A stretch of 64,000 bases of DNA. It comes from JANNSX01 sp046348995. GTDB lineage: Bacteria; Pseudomonadota; Alphaproteobacteria; Rhizobiales; Hyphomicrobiaceae. The stretch covers positions 434,001 through 498,000 of the forward strand of contig JAXMDB010000002.1 in assembly GCA_046348995.1 (NCBI GenBank). Direction: 5' to 3'. The notes beneath the pieces were generated by a model that searched no databases, had not been told where the DNA came from, and saw only the letters and a program-made list of their open reading frames with translations. A program made the position numbers and the translations under genes. Shown here piece by piece: positions 37,004-46,871 of the stretch; positions within the stretch are counted from its first letter, which is position 1, and every line of letters starts with the position of its first letter.

Positions 37004-37996
37004 ATGGCTTGGTTCAAGGGCGATGCAGGCGCCAACACGCTTCGCGGCACGGCCGTCGCCGACCGGTTGCGTGGCCTCGGCGGCGACGACACGCTGTTCG
37101 GTCTCAGCGGCGATGATGGCTTCGACGGCGGCGATGGCAACGATACGGCCCATGGCGGTGCCGGTAAGGATCGCATCGTCGGTGGATTTGGCCACGACAC
37201 GCTCTATGGCGACGGGGGCAACGACAAGCTCTATGGCGGCGCCGATACCGACAAGCTCAATGGCGGCTCGGGCGACGATATCGTCTACGGCGGCAAGGAC
37301 AACGATCAGCTCTGGGGTGGTGCCGGAGCCGACCAGCTCCGCGGCGAGATGGGCAACGACACCCTTTCCGGTGATGCGGGCAACGATCGCCTGTATGGCG
37401 ATGTCGGGGCCGATACGCTGCGTGGCGGTCTCGGCAACGATCATCTCTTCGGTGGCGAGGACAACGACCGGCTCTACGGCGAGGACGGCAACGACGAGCT
37501 GACCGGCGGATATGGCGACGACACCGTCGCGGGCGGCGCCGGCGCCGACTTCATCTACGGGCATGACGGCAACGACACGATCGACGGCGGCACGGGCAAC
37601 GACACCATCAACGGAGGCGCTGGTGACGACGTGATCGACGGCGGTGCCGGCAACGACACGATCCTCACGGGCCTCGGCGCGGACGACGTCGCCGTCGGCC
37701 CCACCGAGGGCGTCGATACGATCGGTGACTTCAATCGTGATCAGGGCGACAAGCTCGTTCTCAGTCTTGCCGATTTCGGTCTCGGCGCGGCCTTCGATTC
37801 CGCTGAGCTTCTCAATGCCACCTCGGCCGCGGCGACGCTCGGCAGCGCCCAGCTCATCTTCGTCACGACGACGGATACGCTGTGGTTCGACGCCGATGGC
37901 ACAGGCACGACCGATGCACCGGTCGCGATTGCGGTGCTGACGGATTTCCATGCCACCTTTGGCGACCTGCAGGCGGGAGACCTGACGTTCGTATGA
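37004..37996 (+). CDS. RTX calcium-binding repeat protein (T1SS-type secreted)
   Basis: The 330-residue protein begins MAWFKGDAGANTLRGTAVAD with no Sec signal. It then carries about 19-20 nonapeptide repeats of the GGxGxDxLx type over residues 20-230 (GGAGKDRIVGG, GGDGNDTAHGG and similar). These bind calcium and fold into a parallel beta-roll outside the cell. The last 100 residues lack repeats and contain a serralysin-like end (VGPTEGVDTIGDFNRDQGDK and QAGDLTFV), which is the expected C-terminal type I secretion signal. GGAGG lies 8 bases before the ATG. Next to the exopolysaccharide locus, a matrix or surface role is plausible. No T1SS transporter is in the window. Confidence 0.9.
   Translation: MAWFKGDAGANTLRGTAVADRLRGLGGDDTLFGLSGDDGFDGGDGNDTAHGGAGKDRIVGGFGHDTLYGDGGNDKLYGGADTDKLNGGSGDDIVYGGKDNDQLWGGAGADQLRGEMGNDTLSGDAGNDRLYGDVGADTLRGGLGNDHLFGGEDNDRLYGEDGNDELTGGYGDDTVAGGAGADFIYGHDGNDTIDGGTGNDTINGGAGDDVIDGGAGNDTILTGLGADDVAVGPTEGVDTIGDFNRDQGDKLVLSLADFGLGAAFDSAELLNATSAAATLGSAQLIFVTTTDTLWFDADGTGTTDAPVAIAVLTDFHATFGDLQAGDLTFV
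37070..37690 (+). repeat. 27-base periodic repeats encoding RTX nonapeptides
   Basis: The DNA shows a clear 27-base periodicity with GGCGGC and AACGA(C/T) blocks, matching nine-codon RTX units. Individual units differ at third positions, so this is an old coding repeat, not a recent tandem expansion. Confidence 0.85.
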
Positions 37997-38006
37997 TCCA
38001 ACCAGC

Positions 38007-38816
38007 TCAGGCGACCTCGGGATAGCCGAGCGCAATCGACTCGGCCTCGATCTCCACGATCCGGTCGTAGGCGGCATCCTCGATGGGCTCGACGCCCGTG
38101 AGCAGAAGCTCCTTGCGGAGATACGCGGCCTGGGCGGCAATCGCCTCGCGGAGCGCATCACGCAGCATCGCACGCTGCTCCGCGCTCCGTGTTCTCGCCG
38201 TCACGAACGGCAGGGAGGGGGCGACCGGCGACAACGCCAGAACGCGCAAGCCCGCGAACGCCGCCGGCTCGTGCCGCTCAGCCATCGCCCAGCACACCGC
38301 ATCGATCGTCGCCACGTCGGCGCGGCCCTCGGCCACGGCGCGCAGCGACGCGCGATGGCTGCCCGAGACGCTGACGTCGGAGAACATGCGTCCGCCGCCC
38401 GCATAGGGCGCGACGATCGCGCGAAGAGCGGAGTAGCCCGACTGCGAGTCGCGGCCGTTGATCACCGCGCGCCTTCCCCGTAGCCCCGGCACCGCTCCCA
38501 CGGCATCGTCGCGGCGGACGATCATCATGCTGCGATAGGTGGGGCCGCTGCAGCCCTCCGCGTCGTACACCGGCGCGCCGACGAGGGCGACCTTGCCGCG
38601 CAGCGACTTCACATAGGGGTATCCGCAGGTCTGGCTAAGCACGAGACCGGGCGCGGTCCACACGCCCTGATAGTCCGCGCGCCGCTCGAGCGCGTCCGGC
38701 ACGGTGACGCCCGCTGTCCGGCAGCGCGCCGCGACGCCGGCCCAGAGCCGGTCCATGGCCGCGTGGACCTCCGGCCAGTCGTACATCGGCAGCGAGGCGA
38801 TGGGCGCGTCCGTCAT
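38007..38816 (-). CDS. PhnD-like periplasmic-binding-fold protein without signal peptide
   Basis: The 269-residue protein has the two-lobed PhnD/PBP2 pattern: MYDWPEVHAAMDRLWAGVA, LVLSQTCGYPYVKSLRGKVA and NGRDSQSGYSALRAIVAPYA, then GSHRASLRAVAEGRADVATI with DAVCWA. Such proteins bind phosphonates, phosphite or related small ligands. Unusually, no signal peptide is present (start MTDAPIASLPMYD) and no ABC permease or ATPase lies nearby, so a cytosolic ligand-binding role is likely. Its ATG overlaps the stop of the desaturase gene by 4 bases, tying the two together. Confidence 0.85.
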   Translation of the reverse strand: MTDAPIASLPMYDWPEVHAAMDRLWAGVAARCRTAGVTVPDALERRADYQGVWTAPGLVLSQTCGYPYVKSLRGKVALVGAPVYDAEGCSGPTYRSMMIVRRDDAVGAVPGLRGRRAVINGRDSQSGYSALRAIVAPYAGGGRMFSDVSVSGSHRASLRAVAEGRADVATIDAVCWAMAERHEPAAFAGLRVLALSPVAPSLPFVTARTRSAEQRAMLRDALREAIAAQAAYLRKELLLTGVEPIEDAAYDRIVEIEAESIALGYPEVA

Positions 38817-39745
38817 CCGCGATCCGCATCGCCGTGCGGCACGGTCCACAAGCCGCGCTTCATCAAGGGATGCTCGACCGGCTCCTTGCGGCGCAAGCCG
38901 TAGCGGCGCAACACCTCGCCATAGCTCCGGGCGTAGTAGCCACCGTTGCCGGCGAGATAGCTCGCGCGGTTCTGGCGATAGAGCGCCGGCAACTTGTACC
39001 AGGCGACGGCCGGGTGGCTGTGGTGGACGAAGTGCAGGTTGTTGAACAGAAACAGGAATGCGAACAGCCCGCGATCCTCGTTGATGATCGTGCGGTGCGG
39101 CGCCTCCGGCACCGCCTGATGCTCGATGAAGGTGCGTACGGAGAGCATCGACAGCGTCGGATAGGCGAAGCAGAGAATGTAAAGAAGCGGATTGATCCCC
39201 GACACCGCCGTCACCCACCAGAACACCGGCACCATGCCGATGAGGTGCAGAAGCCAGGCGCGCCGCACGCCGTCCGCGTTCGCCTGGAAGAGTTTCCACT
39301 CGGCTTTGACGAAGCCGATGACCGAAAAAACCGGCCCGATCAGCAGGCGGCCGACCTGCGTGTTGTTGACGAGGCGCAGCCGTTGCAGCACCGGTCCGGC
39401 ATTCGCCCACTGCTCGGGCGACATGTAGTTGCTCTCCGGATCCTCGAACGGGTCGGTCAGCCGCTCGTCGAAGTGATGCTGGAGGTGCAGCGCCTTGAAG
39501 CGCCGAAAGGGGTAGGCCAATCCGATCGGCAGGAACACGAACGCCTCGTTGACGTGCCGGTCGCTTGTCGGGTGGCCGTGCAGCATCTCGTGCTGGAGCG
39601 AGGAATGCAGCGTCATGGCGAGGATCGTGAGGGGCCAGAGCCACCAGTATCCGGCGCCGATGAGGTAGACGGTGATGGCCCAGGTGAGGGTGGCGCCGAT
39701 TGCGAGCCACACGGTCGGCCACTCGATACGGCGAAGGTTCAGCAT
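38813..39745 (-). CDS. Fatty acid desaturase/beta-carotene hydroxylase-like di-iron membrane enzyme
   Basis: The 310-residue membrane protein has about four to five helices and the three His boxes: HSSLQHEMLHGHP, HLQHHF and HFVHHSHP. These bind the di-iron centre of integral-membrane desaturases and hydroxylases. SFDE-type spacing and the length fit the short beta-carotene ketolase/hydroxylase or phospholipid desaturase groups. The substrate (acyl chain, carotenoid or other lipid) is unknown. It is the first gene of a two-gene unit with the PhnD-like protein. Confidence 0.88.
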   Translation of the reverse strand: MLNLRRIEWPTVWLAIGATLTWAITVYLIGAGYWWLWPLTILAMTLHSSLQHEMLHGHPTSDRHVNEAFVFLPIGLAYPFRRFKALHLQHHFDERLTDPFEDPESNYMSPEQWANAGPVLQRLRLVNNTQVGRLLIGPVFSVIGFVKAEWKLFQANADGVRRAWLLHLIGMVPVFWWVTAVSGINPLLYILCFAYPTLSMLSVRTFIEHQAVPEAPHRTIINEDRGLFAFLFLFNNLHFVHHSHPAVAWYKLPALYRQNRASYLAGNGGYYARSYGEVLRRYGLRRKEPVEHPLMKRGLWTVPHGDADRG

Positions 39746-40291
39746 GGGTGTCGTCCTGCGATTGCCGACGGGAGCCTGCCCGACCGCGCGGCGCGACGCA
39801 ATGTGGCGTGGTGTGCGGGGAGCTCGGGAGTAGGGAGGAGGGAGTAGGTATCAGCACGAGCGACCGCTTAACCTCCCTCCCGCGTCTTCCAAGCTAACGC
39901 TCCGCCCTCTCCGCGGTCGCACCGACCCGAGAGTATGGGAAAAGTCCAAGGGGACGGAGTGGCCGGCCCATGTCTAGTGTCAGTCGGATGTGGCCGGAAC
40001 CACTCCGCCGTCATCGTGGGCTTCGCTTGCCGCCGTGGCCCTCGTTGCCGAGAACCGCTCGCGGACATCCGCCGCGAGAGTAGCTTGCGTCAGGTTCTCC
40101 CCATCGCAAGCGGCAGGTCAGCGCCGGATAGCTTATGTCCGGCACCCACGACGCTCCCCGCTACCGATCCACCAGCGCGCGTTCCGGTCCCTTGGCGGCA
40201 GGGCTGAGGGTAGTATGGAGGCGTGCGGAGGGGCGGGGATAACTTTGGCTTCGATTATCTTGGATATGGTGAACGATGTGTTGTGAATCTT

Positions 40292-40318
40292 GTAGGGGCG
40301 AGCAGCGCTCGCCCCTAC
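40292..40318. repeat. Perfect 12-bp inverted repeat hairpin
   Basis: The sequence GTAGGGGCGAGC is followed by AGC and then GCTCGCCCCTAC, a flawless stem with a 3-base loop. It matches a hairpin motif common in many bacterial genomes as a dispersed intergenic repeat. No T-run follows, so it is not a classic terminator. Confidence 0.85.
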
Positions 40319-40380
40319 GGAGACGCATCCGTTTCCCGATGCGGCCAACTATCTATGGCAACGATATGCTTGTGGGTATC

Positions 40381-40533
40381 GCTGCCCCTCACCCTACCCT
40401 CTCCCCGTTCGCAGCAATGGCTGCGACGGGGAGAGGAGGATGCACGGCGCGTCCCTGACGTGAGGAGGGCGCGGCTCTCTCCTCCTCTCCCCGGTGCGCA
40501 AGCGTACGGGGAGAGGGAAGGGTGAGGGGCAGC
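40381..40533. mobile_element. MITE-like element with 26-bp terminal inverted repeats
   Basis: The left arm (40381-40406, GCTGCCCCTCACCCTACCC...) and right arm (40508-40533, ...GGGTGAGGGGCAGC) are reverse complements with one mismatch in 26. The inside holds further hairpins, including one around a GCAGCAATGGCTGC core. It is 153 bp long with no coding capacity, the expected form of a miniature inverted-repeat element. Outside it, GGCAACGATAT (40357-40367) and ATATCGTTGCC (40542-40552) form another inverted pair, so the whole palindrome may extend to about 196 bp. No clear direct target duplication is seen. Confidence 0.75.
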
Positions 40534-40893
40534 CAAAAGGGATATCGTTGCCAAACTCCCTTCGTCATCCTTGTGCAGTGCGAGCCGGAGGCGCGTCGCC
40601 AGCGCGGAGATCCAGGAGCGACCGCGGCCATCGGGTGTCGATATCGCGCTTCGGCGAAGAGTTTCATGCTGGATCCCCACGCTCGCTCGCGCTTCGCACT
40701 CACGGCGTGAGGATGACGACGAAGTTGGCTGCGCCGTCCCGCCCTCGTCGTCCTCGCGCGGTGTGGATGACGAAGGCACGACACGCGTTTACGCACCACC
40801 GTCGGGCTCGCGGTCAGCCGCCGATAGCGCACCTCTTCCCCCAACGCGGCCGTTGCGCCAGAATGCGAAGGCTTCGACAGCCGGAGGGAGCCC

Positions 40894-42045
40894 ATGAATC
40901 GTCCATTGACACCGTCGCGACCGGGACCGCTCGATGCGGGGCTGTTCGATCCGGCGAGCCCCGAGCGCTCTTGGACGCTTCCCGCCGACTGGTACTTCGA
41001 TCCCGGCATCTACAGCAAAGAGCACGCGGCGATCTTCCACCGCTCGTGGTGGTATCAGGGCCATGTCGCCGATCTCCCCAACTCGGGCGACTACCTGACC
41101 GGCAGCGTCGTCGACCAGGAGATCTTCATCATCCGTGGAGCGGACGGCGAGCTGCGCGCCTTCTACAACGTCTGCTCGCACCGCGCGCATCCGCTGCTCG
41201 AAGGACAAGGCAACACGCGGCTCATCGTCTGCCCGTATCATCAATGGTGCTATCAGGCAGACGGCTGCTTCCGCGGCGCGCGCGGGCGCGACACGCTGAA
41301 GGACTGGATCCCCGAGAACGCCGATCTGAAGCCCATCCGCCTCGAGGTCTATGCCGGCTTCCTGTTCGTCAATCTCGATCCTGATGCGCGGCCGATGACG
41401 GAGCTGGCGGGGAAGCTGCTCAAGGACATCTACGCTGCGATCCCGCGCCAAAACGATCTCGTGCGGGCCGTCCGTCGCGAGCGCGTTGTCGCCGCCAACT
41501 GGAAGACCGTCATCGACAACAACCACGAGTGCTACCACTGCGCGGTCAATCACAAGTCGCTGATGGAGCTCGTCGACTACGACAACAAGGCGGTGTGGAC
41601 CGACGACGGCATCACCTTCACGCACACGGTCGAGAAGAAGAGCCTCGACAACTCGGCCTATAAGCTCGATGCGGCGACGCTCGAGCAGGACGCGCTGTTC
41701 GGCTTCATTTTCCCGAACCTCGTGCCGCTGTGGTTCCCGGGCCCGGCCGGCGCCGTCATGTTCCAGATCATTCCGACGGGACCCGAGACCTCGCTCGTCC
41801 GCCACGACTTCTATTTCCCCTCGCGCGAGATCACGCCCGAGCGGCAGGAATTCATCGACTGGATCACGAACACGCTGTTCCCCGAGGATCAGGTGCTGTT
41901 CGAGCGTGTGCAGAAAGGGCTGCACTCCAAAGGCTACCGCCAAGGCAAGTTCGTCATCGACCGCCGTCACCCGGAATTCTCAGAGCACCACGTGCACTTT
42001 TTCCAGAGGCATGTGTACGAGGCGCTGGTGGGGGCGGCGCGTTAG
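40894..42045 (+). CDS. Rieske non-heme iron oxygenase, alpha subunit (choline/betaine monooxygenase-like)
   Basis: The 383-residue protein has an N-terminal Rieske domain with Cys94-His96 (NVCSHRAHPL) and Cys113-His116 (CPYHQW) binding the 2Fe-2S cluster. The C-terminal catalytic domain has the mononuclear iron motif NNHECYHCAVNH, with His215 and His220 as ligands. The ECYHC-x3-H pattern places it with choline monooxygenase, glycine betaine (GbcA) and related demethylases. It needs a reductase that is not visible here. GGAGGGAGCCC precedes the ATG. Its last 43 codons and downstream sequence are duplicated just after the gene. Confidence 0.92.
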   Translation: MNRPLTPSRPGPLDAGLFDPASPERSWTLPADWYFDPGIYSKEHAAIFHRSWWYQGHVADLPNSGDYLTGSVVDQEIFIIRGADGELRAFYNVCSHRAHPLLEGQGNTRLIVCPYHQWCYQADGCFRGARGRDTLKDWIPENADLKPIRLEVYAGFLFVNLDPDARPMTELAGKLLKDIYAAIPRQNDLVRAVRRERVVAANWKTVIDNNHECYHCAVNHKSLMELVDYDNKAVWTDDGITFTHTVEKKSLDNSAYKLDAATLEQDALFGFIFPNLVPLWFPGPAGAVMFQIIPTGPETSLVRHDFYFPSREITPERQEFIDWITNTLFPEDQVLFERVQKGLHSKGYRQGKFVIDRRHPEFSEHHVHFFQRHVYEALVGAAR

Positions 42046-42549
42046 GGCGCCTTCGGCAGAGTCTCCCCTGGATCCCCATGCGGCGCTCGCGTTGCTCGCT
42101 TGCATGAGGATGACGGAAGTGGTGGGCTCGAACCCTCGCCTCCGCAAACCTTGTCATCCTCAGCCAAGTGAGCGCAGGCGAACGAAGGCTGGGGATCCAA
42201 GAGAGACTCGCGCGCAGATGTGCGCGCCCGAGCCTCAGTTCTCTTCCATAGGGCTGCACTCCAAGGTCTACCGCCAAGGCAAGTTCGTCATCGACCGCCG
42301 TCACCCGGAATTCTCAGAGCACCACGTGCATTTCTTCCAGAGACATGTGTACGAGGCGCTGGTGGGGGCGGCGCGTTAGGGCGCCTTTGGCGGAGTCTCC
42401 CCTGGATCCCCATGCGGCGCTCGCGTTGCTCGCTTGCATGAGGATGACGGAAGTGGTGGGCTCGAACCCTCGCCTCCGCAAACCTCGTCATCCTCAGCCG
42501 AGTGAGCGCAGGCGAACGAAGGCTGGGGATCCAGGAGAGACTCGCGCGC
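41916..42549 (+). repeat. Tandem duplication (334-bp unit) of the Rieske 3' end and downstream sequence
   Basis: Unit 1 (41916-42249) includes the last 43 codons of the oxygenase and about 200 bp of downstream sequence. Unit 2 begins at 42250 and stays aligned at a constant 334-base offset to about 42549, differing at roughly ten positions. Each unit contains the dispersed inverted element GGATCCCCA...GAGGATGAC / GTCATCCTC...GGGGATCC. Unit 1 ends in a stretch resembling the start of the lepA-tail copy (CTCAGTTCTCTTCCAT against CTCAATTCTCATCCAT), so the unit originally ran from the Rieske gene into the lepA end. Confidence 0.85.
42250..42379 (+). pseudogene. Duplicated 3' fragment of the Rieske oxygenase gene
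   Basis: This piece encodes the last 36 or so residues of the Rieske enzyme (VYRQGKFVIDRRHPEFSEHH and onward to YEALVGAAR and the stop). It has no start codon or upstream domain. It differs from the parent gene at a few bases, mostly silent. It is a remnant of the 334-bp tandem duplication and is not expected to make a functional protein. Confidence 0.85.
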
Positions 42550-42564
42550 CATTCGCGCGCACCC

Positions 42565-42650
42565 TCAATTCTCATCCATCTTCAGCGCCGCGATGAACGC
42601 CTGCTGCGGGATCTCGACCTTGCCGAACTCGCGCATCTTCTTCTTGCCGG
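42565..42650 (-). pseudogene. Duplicated 3' fragment of lepA
   Basis: These bases are identical to the last 28 or so codons of lepA including its stop (GKKKMREFGKVEIPQQAF and onward to ALKMDEN). The perfect match covers 87 bases (42564-42650 equals 43390-43476). The fragment lies downstream of the 242-residue gene in the same orientation as lepA. It has no start and is not a gene. Confidence 0.9.
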
Positions 42651-42665
42651 GCCCCTGCTAAGGCA

Positions 42666-43390
42666 TCACAGATGCCGCGAAAGATAACCAAGGAGGCCGA
42701 GCGTTGCGTACCCCAGCAGAAGTGCAGTCGCCAGCCGCATGCCTCGACCTATGCTGTGTCCGTATCCAAAGCCGAAAGCACCGACCGCGGGGCAAGCGAA
42801 AAACAGCAACGTTTCGAGCGGACGCGCTACGAGGTCGATCGGTTTTCCGAAGAGTCCGAAGCCCCATCCGGTCGCGAATAGACCGGCAATCGAGGCAAGC
42901 ATGATCAGCAAGGCCAGAAAGCGGGCTCGCCGGTATTCGGTGAGGACGGGACTGCTCGCAGAGATCTCGCCGGTGAAAGCTGTTGCGCTCACGGCTTCCT
43001 TCGGGTCTGAACCTGCCTCAAGGGCTGCGTTCAGAGAGTCGATCTCTGCACTCCGCTGTGCAATTCGCCCTTGGGCGTCGCGCTGGTTGCCTCGCTGAAA
43101 ATCCGCCTTGGCGAACGCGAGTGCAGCACGCCACACCGGATCGCGAGCGTACGGGACGGCAATCCATTTCCCGTTCGTGAGAGGCTGAGAGTAGGAGTCG
43201 TTTTCTCGAACGCCGAGTTCGTCCAGGACGCGCCGAGCATAGGCGCTTGGAAGATGAGCGATGATGCGATCGGCAAGCTCGGGATCGCAGCCGTTCTCGA
43301 CAAGCGACTGTGCCACAACATCGTCGTCAAGCTCTTGGGCGAGCAGGTCGGCGCACTGCTCAATGTATGCGTAAAGCTTGTTGCGTGCGC

Positions 43391-43394
<4 letters not shown>
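42666..43394 (-). CDS. 242-residue protein with C-terminal membrane domain, inserted after lepA
   Basis: The frame starts at a TTG whose bases overlap the lepA stop (TTGA), so translation is probably coupled to lepA. An in-frame TGA lies just upstream, fixing the earliest possible start. Residues 1-145 look soluble and largely helical (MSARNKLYAYIEQCADLLAQ, SAYARRVLDELGVREND). The C-terminal part has three hydrophobic segments (about 163-182, 195-212 and 216-235). I recognise no family. It sits in a 739-bp insert between identical lepA tails, so it may be newly acquired cargo. Confidence 0.75.
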
Positions 43395-45205
<1,811 letters not shown>

Positions 45206-45271
45206 GGCCGGGGGAATAGCACTTGGGGCGGGGGGCCGCAAATCGGACCTCCGAAGCCCCAAAACAGGCCG

Positions 45272-45916
45272 TTAACCCCCCACCGATCGCGTCGCATCCG
45301 CCGCGGCGAAATGGGCGATCTGGTCGGCGCGGGCCTTCTCGAACGCCGGGCGGCCGGTGACCCGCGCCACATAGGCTTCCGACGCCGGGCGGTGGCCGAA
45401 GGCGCGCAACTTGGGCACGCGGAGCACGTCGGCCATGAGCAGGTCCGCGACCGTGAAGCGGTCCGCGACCAGCCACTCCCGGCTGCTCAAGACCGACTCG
45501 AGCTGTCCGAGACGCAGGCCGGCCCATTCAGCCAGCTTGTTGTCCTCGACGCCGGAAATTTCCAGAAACCACCAGGGCACGCTCACCATCTCGATCGAGT
45601 TGAGGGCAGCGATCACCCATTGCGTCGTTTGCGCCTCGCCCAGAGCGTCGCGCGGCATGAGCTTGTCGCTCTTGCGGGCGAGGTGCAGCAGGCAGGCGCC
45701 GCTCTCGAAGATCTCGATCGGGCCGTCCTTCAGGAACGGGACCTGACCGAAAGGCTGTTGCTCCAGATGATTGGTCGCCCGGTCGTCGAAGGAGATCGGT
45801 TGGACGGTATAGGCAAGCCCCGCCTCCTCGCAGGCCCAGCGGAGCCGCAAGTCGCGGACGAAGCCCCACACGGCTTTCGGCGTCCAATCGTAGGTTCCGA
45901 TCGTGAGCGTGCTCAT
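45272..45916 (-). CDS. Glutathione S-transferase family protein
   Basis: The 214-residue protein shows the GST thioredoxin-like N-domain (DLRLRWACEEAGLAYTVQPI, then FGQVPFLKDGPIEIFESGAC with the cis-Pro VPF and the ES glutathione contact). An all-helical C-domain follows (WLVADRFTVADLLMADVLRV, with the N-capping T-x-A-D motif). It likely conjugates or reduces electrophiles with glutathione. It lies in the minus-strand run between a DMT exporter and lepA, with gaps of 40 and 66 bases, so co-transcription is likely. Confidence 0.92.
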   Translation of the reverse strand: MSTLTIGTYDWTPKAVWGFVRDLRLRWACEEAGLAYTVQPISFDDRATNHLEQQPFGQVPFLKDGPIEIFESGACLLHLARKSDKLMPRDALGEAQTTQWVIAALNSIEMVSVPWWFLEISGVEDNKLAEWAGLRLGQLESVLSSREWLVADRFTVADLLMADVLRVPKLRAFGHRPASEAYVARVTGRPAFEKARADQIAHFAAADATRSVGG

Positions 45917-45956
45917 AGGACTTGGCCTCCAGAAAAGCGCGATCTCACGAGAACGC

Positions 45957-46871
45957 TCACCGCCCCGGCCGGTTCACGAGGATGATGCCTAAGGCATTGA
46001 GGCCGAGCGCGATCAGGATCGTCGAGGTCAAGGCCTCGCCCAACATCAGCGACGAGAGTGCGACGCCGAAGATCGGTGACAGGAACATGAAGGAGGCGAG
46101 GCCCGCCGCCTGATAGCGCCGAAGCATGCTCGTGAAGACGAGATAGCTCACGAAGGAGATGGCGACGACGGCATAGCCGAGGCTCAACATCACCCTGAGG
46201 CTCGGATTGAACACGCCGGCCTCGCCGATGAGAAGGGCTGCGCCCGTCAGCACCACGGCCGACACCGTCAAGTCGTAGAACAAGATCCGCTCGACCTCGA
46301 CATGGCGGAGCCGCGAGACTTTGACGATGACGTTCTCGACGCCCCACGTGAAGCCCATGGCGAGACACAGCAGATCGCCGACGATCTGCTCGCGCTTGGG
46401 CACCGTCAGCCCGCTCGAGAAGACGATCGCCACGGCCGCGAAGGCGAGGATGAGGCCGAGCCATTTGAGCGGCGTCAGGCGCTCGCCCGGCATGAAGAAG
46501 TGCGCGCCTAACGCGGTCACGAACGGCGAGGTGAAGATGTAGAGCACGGCCCGCGACGCGTCCGTCTTGGAGAGGCCCGTGTACAGCAATCCGAATTCGA
46601 GGCTGAACAGGCAGCCGATCAGGAGGCCGAGCGGCAGGCTGCCGTCGAGCTTGAAGAGGCGGATGCCGCGCACCCAGCACCAGAGGATCAGCAGCACGCC
46701 GCTGCCGATCGAGCGCAAGCCCGCTTGAAATACGGGCGTGATGCCCTCGTTGGCGATCTTGACTGCCGGCGTGTTGCCGCCCCAGACGGCGCAGAGCGCG
46801 ATGAGGATCAGCGCGCCCGTGAGGTCCATCCGCCGCGCGGCGGGTTGCAGGCCAGGCGTTGTCGCGGTCAT
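45957..46871 (-). CDS. EamA/DMT family transporter
   Basis: The 304-residue protein has ten helices in two EamA domains. Its first helix is LILIALCAVWGGNTPAVKIA, with the W-G-x-N pattern typical of this group. The ATG at 46871 overlaps the stop of the amidase gene by 4 bases (ATGA), so it is translated in a coupled manner. Reading upstream in the same frame gives only the amidase's shadow. It is one of two DMT genes flanking the amidase, which raises the idea of muropeptide or amino acid export, unproven. Confidence 0.9.
   Translation of the reverse strand: MTATTPGLQPAARRMDLTGALILIALCAVWGGNTPAVKIANEGITPVFQAGLRSIGSGVLLILWCWVRGIRLFKLDGSLPLGLLIGCLFSLEFGLLYTGLSKTDASRAVLYIFTSPFVTALGAHFFMPGERLTPLKWLGLILAFAAVAIVFSSGLTVPKREQIVGDLLCLAMGFTWGVENVIVKVSRLRHVEVERILFYDLTVSAVVLTGAALLIGEAGVFNPSLRVMLSLGYAVVAISFVSYLVFTSMLRRYQAAGLASFMFLSPIFGVALSSLMLGEALTSTILIALGLNALGIILVNRPGR

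Larger units (their letters stand above)
39746..40893. other. Long non-coding, repeat-bearing intergenic region
   Basis: This 1148-base stretch before the Rieske gene holds no frame I can support as a gene. It contains a perfect 12-bp hairpin (40292-40318), a 153-bp element with 26-bp terminal inverted repeats (40381-40533), and a dispersed GGATCCCCA...GAGGATGAC repeat around 40664-40713. The same repeat reappears downstream of the Rieske gene. The region 39900-40250 shows nothing I recognise; short open frames there look like noise or decayed sequence. Confidence 0.6.

Noticed and set aside
37070..37690. Regular 27-base repeats that might suggest a CRISPR or satellite
   Set aside because: The repeats are in frame, encode RTX nonapeptides, and have no spacers or nearby cas genes.
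33455..38173. A minus-strand open frame of about 1570 codons across the flippase, glycosyltransferase and RTX genes
   Set aside because: It runs antisense to or through several well-supported genes, its product is mostly Arg/Ala/Asp-rich shadow sequence, and only the part in the GT4 neighbourhood mimics a protein. High GC makes such long open shadows common.
39935..40286. Short plus-strand open frames of 90-98 codons in the long gap before the Rieske gene
   Set aside because: Composition is Cys/Arg/Pro-rich noise, frames overlap each other, and no good ribosome site or conserved motif is visible.
42118..42150. A GGGTTCGAGCCC string on the minus strand resembling a tRNA T-arm
   Set aside because: The flanking bases do not form a 5-bp T-stem or an acceptor stem, and no anticodon arm can be drawn. 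It lies inside a duplicated repeat.
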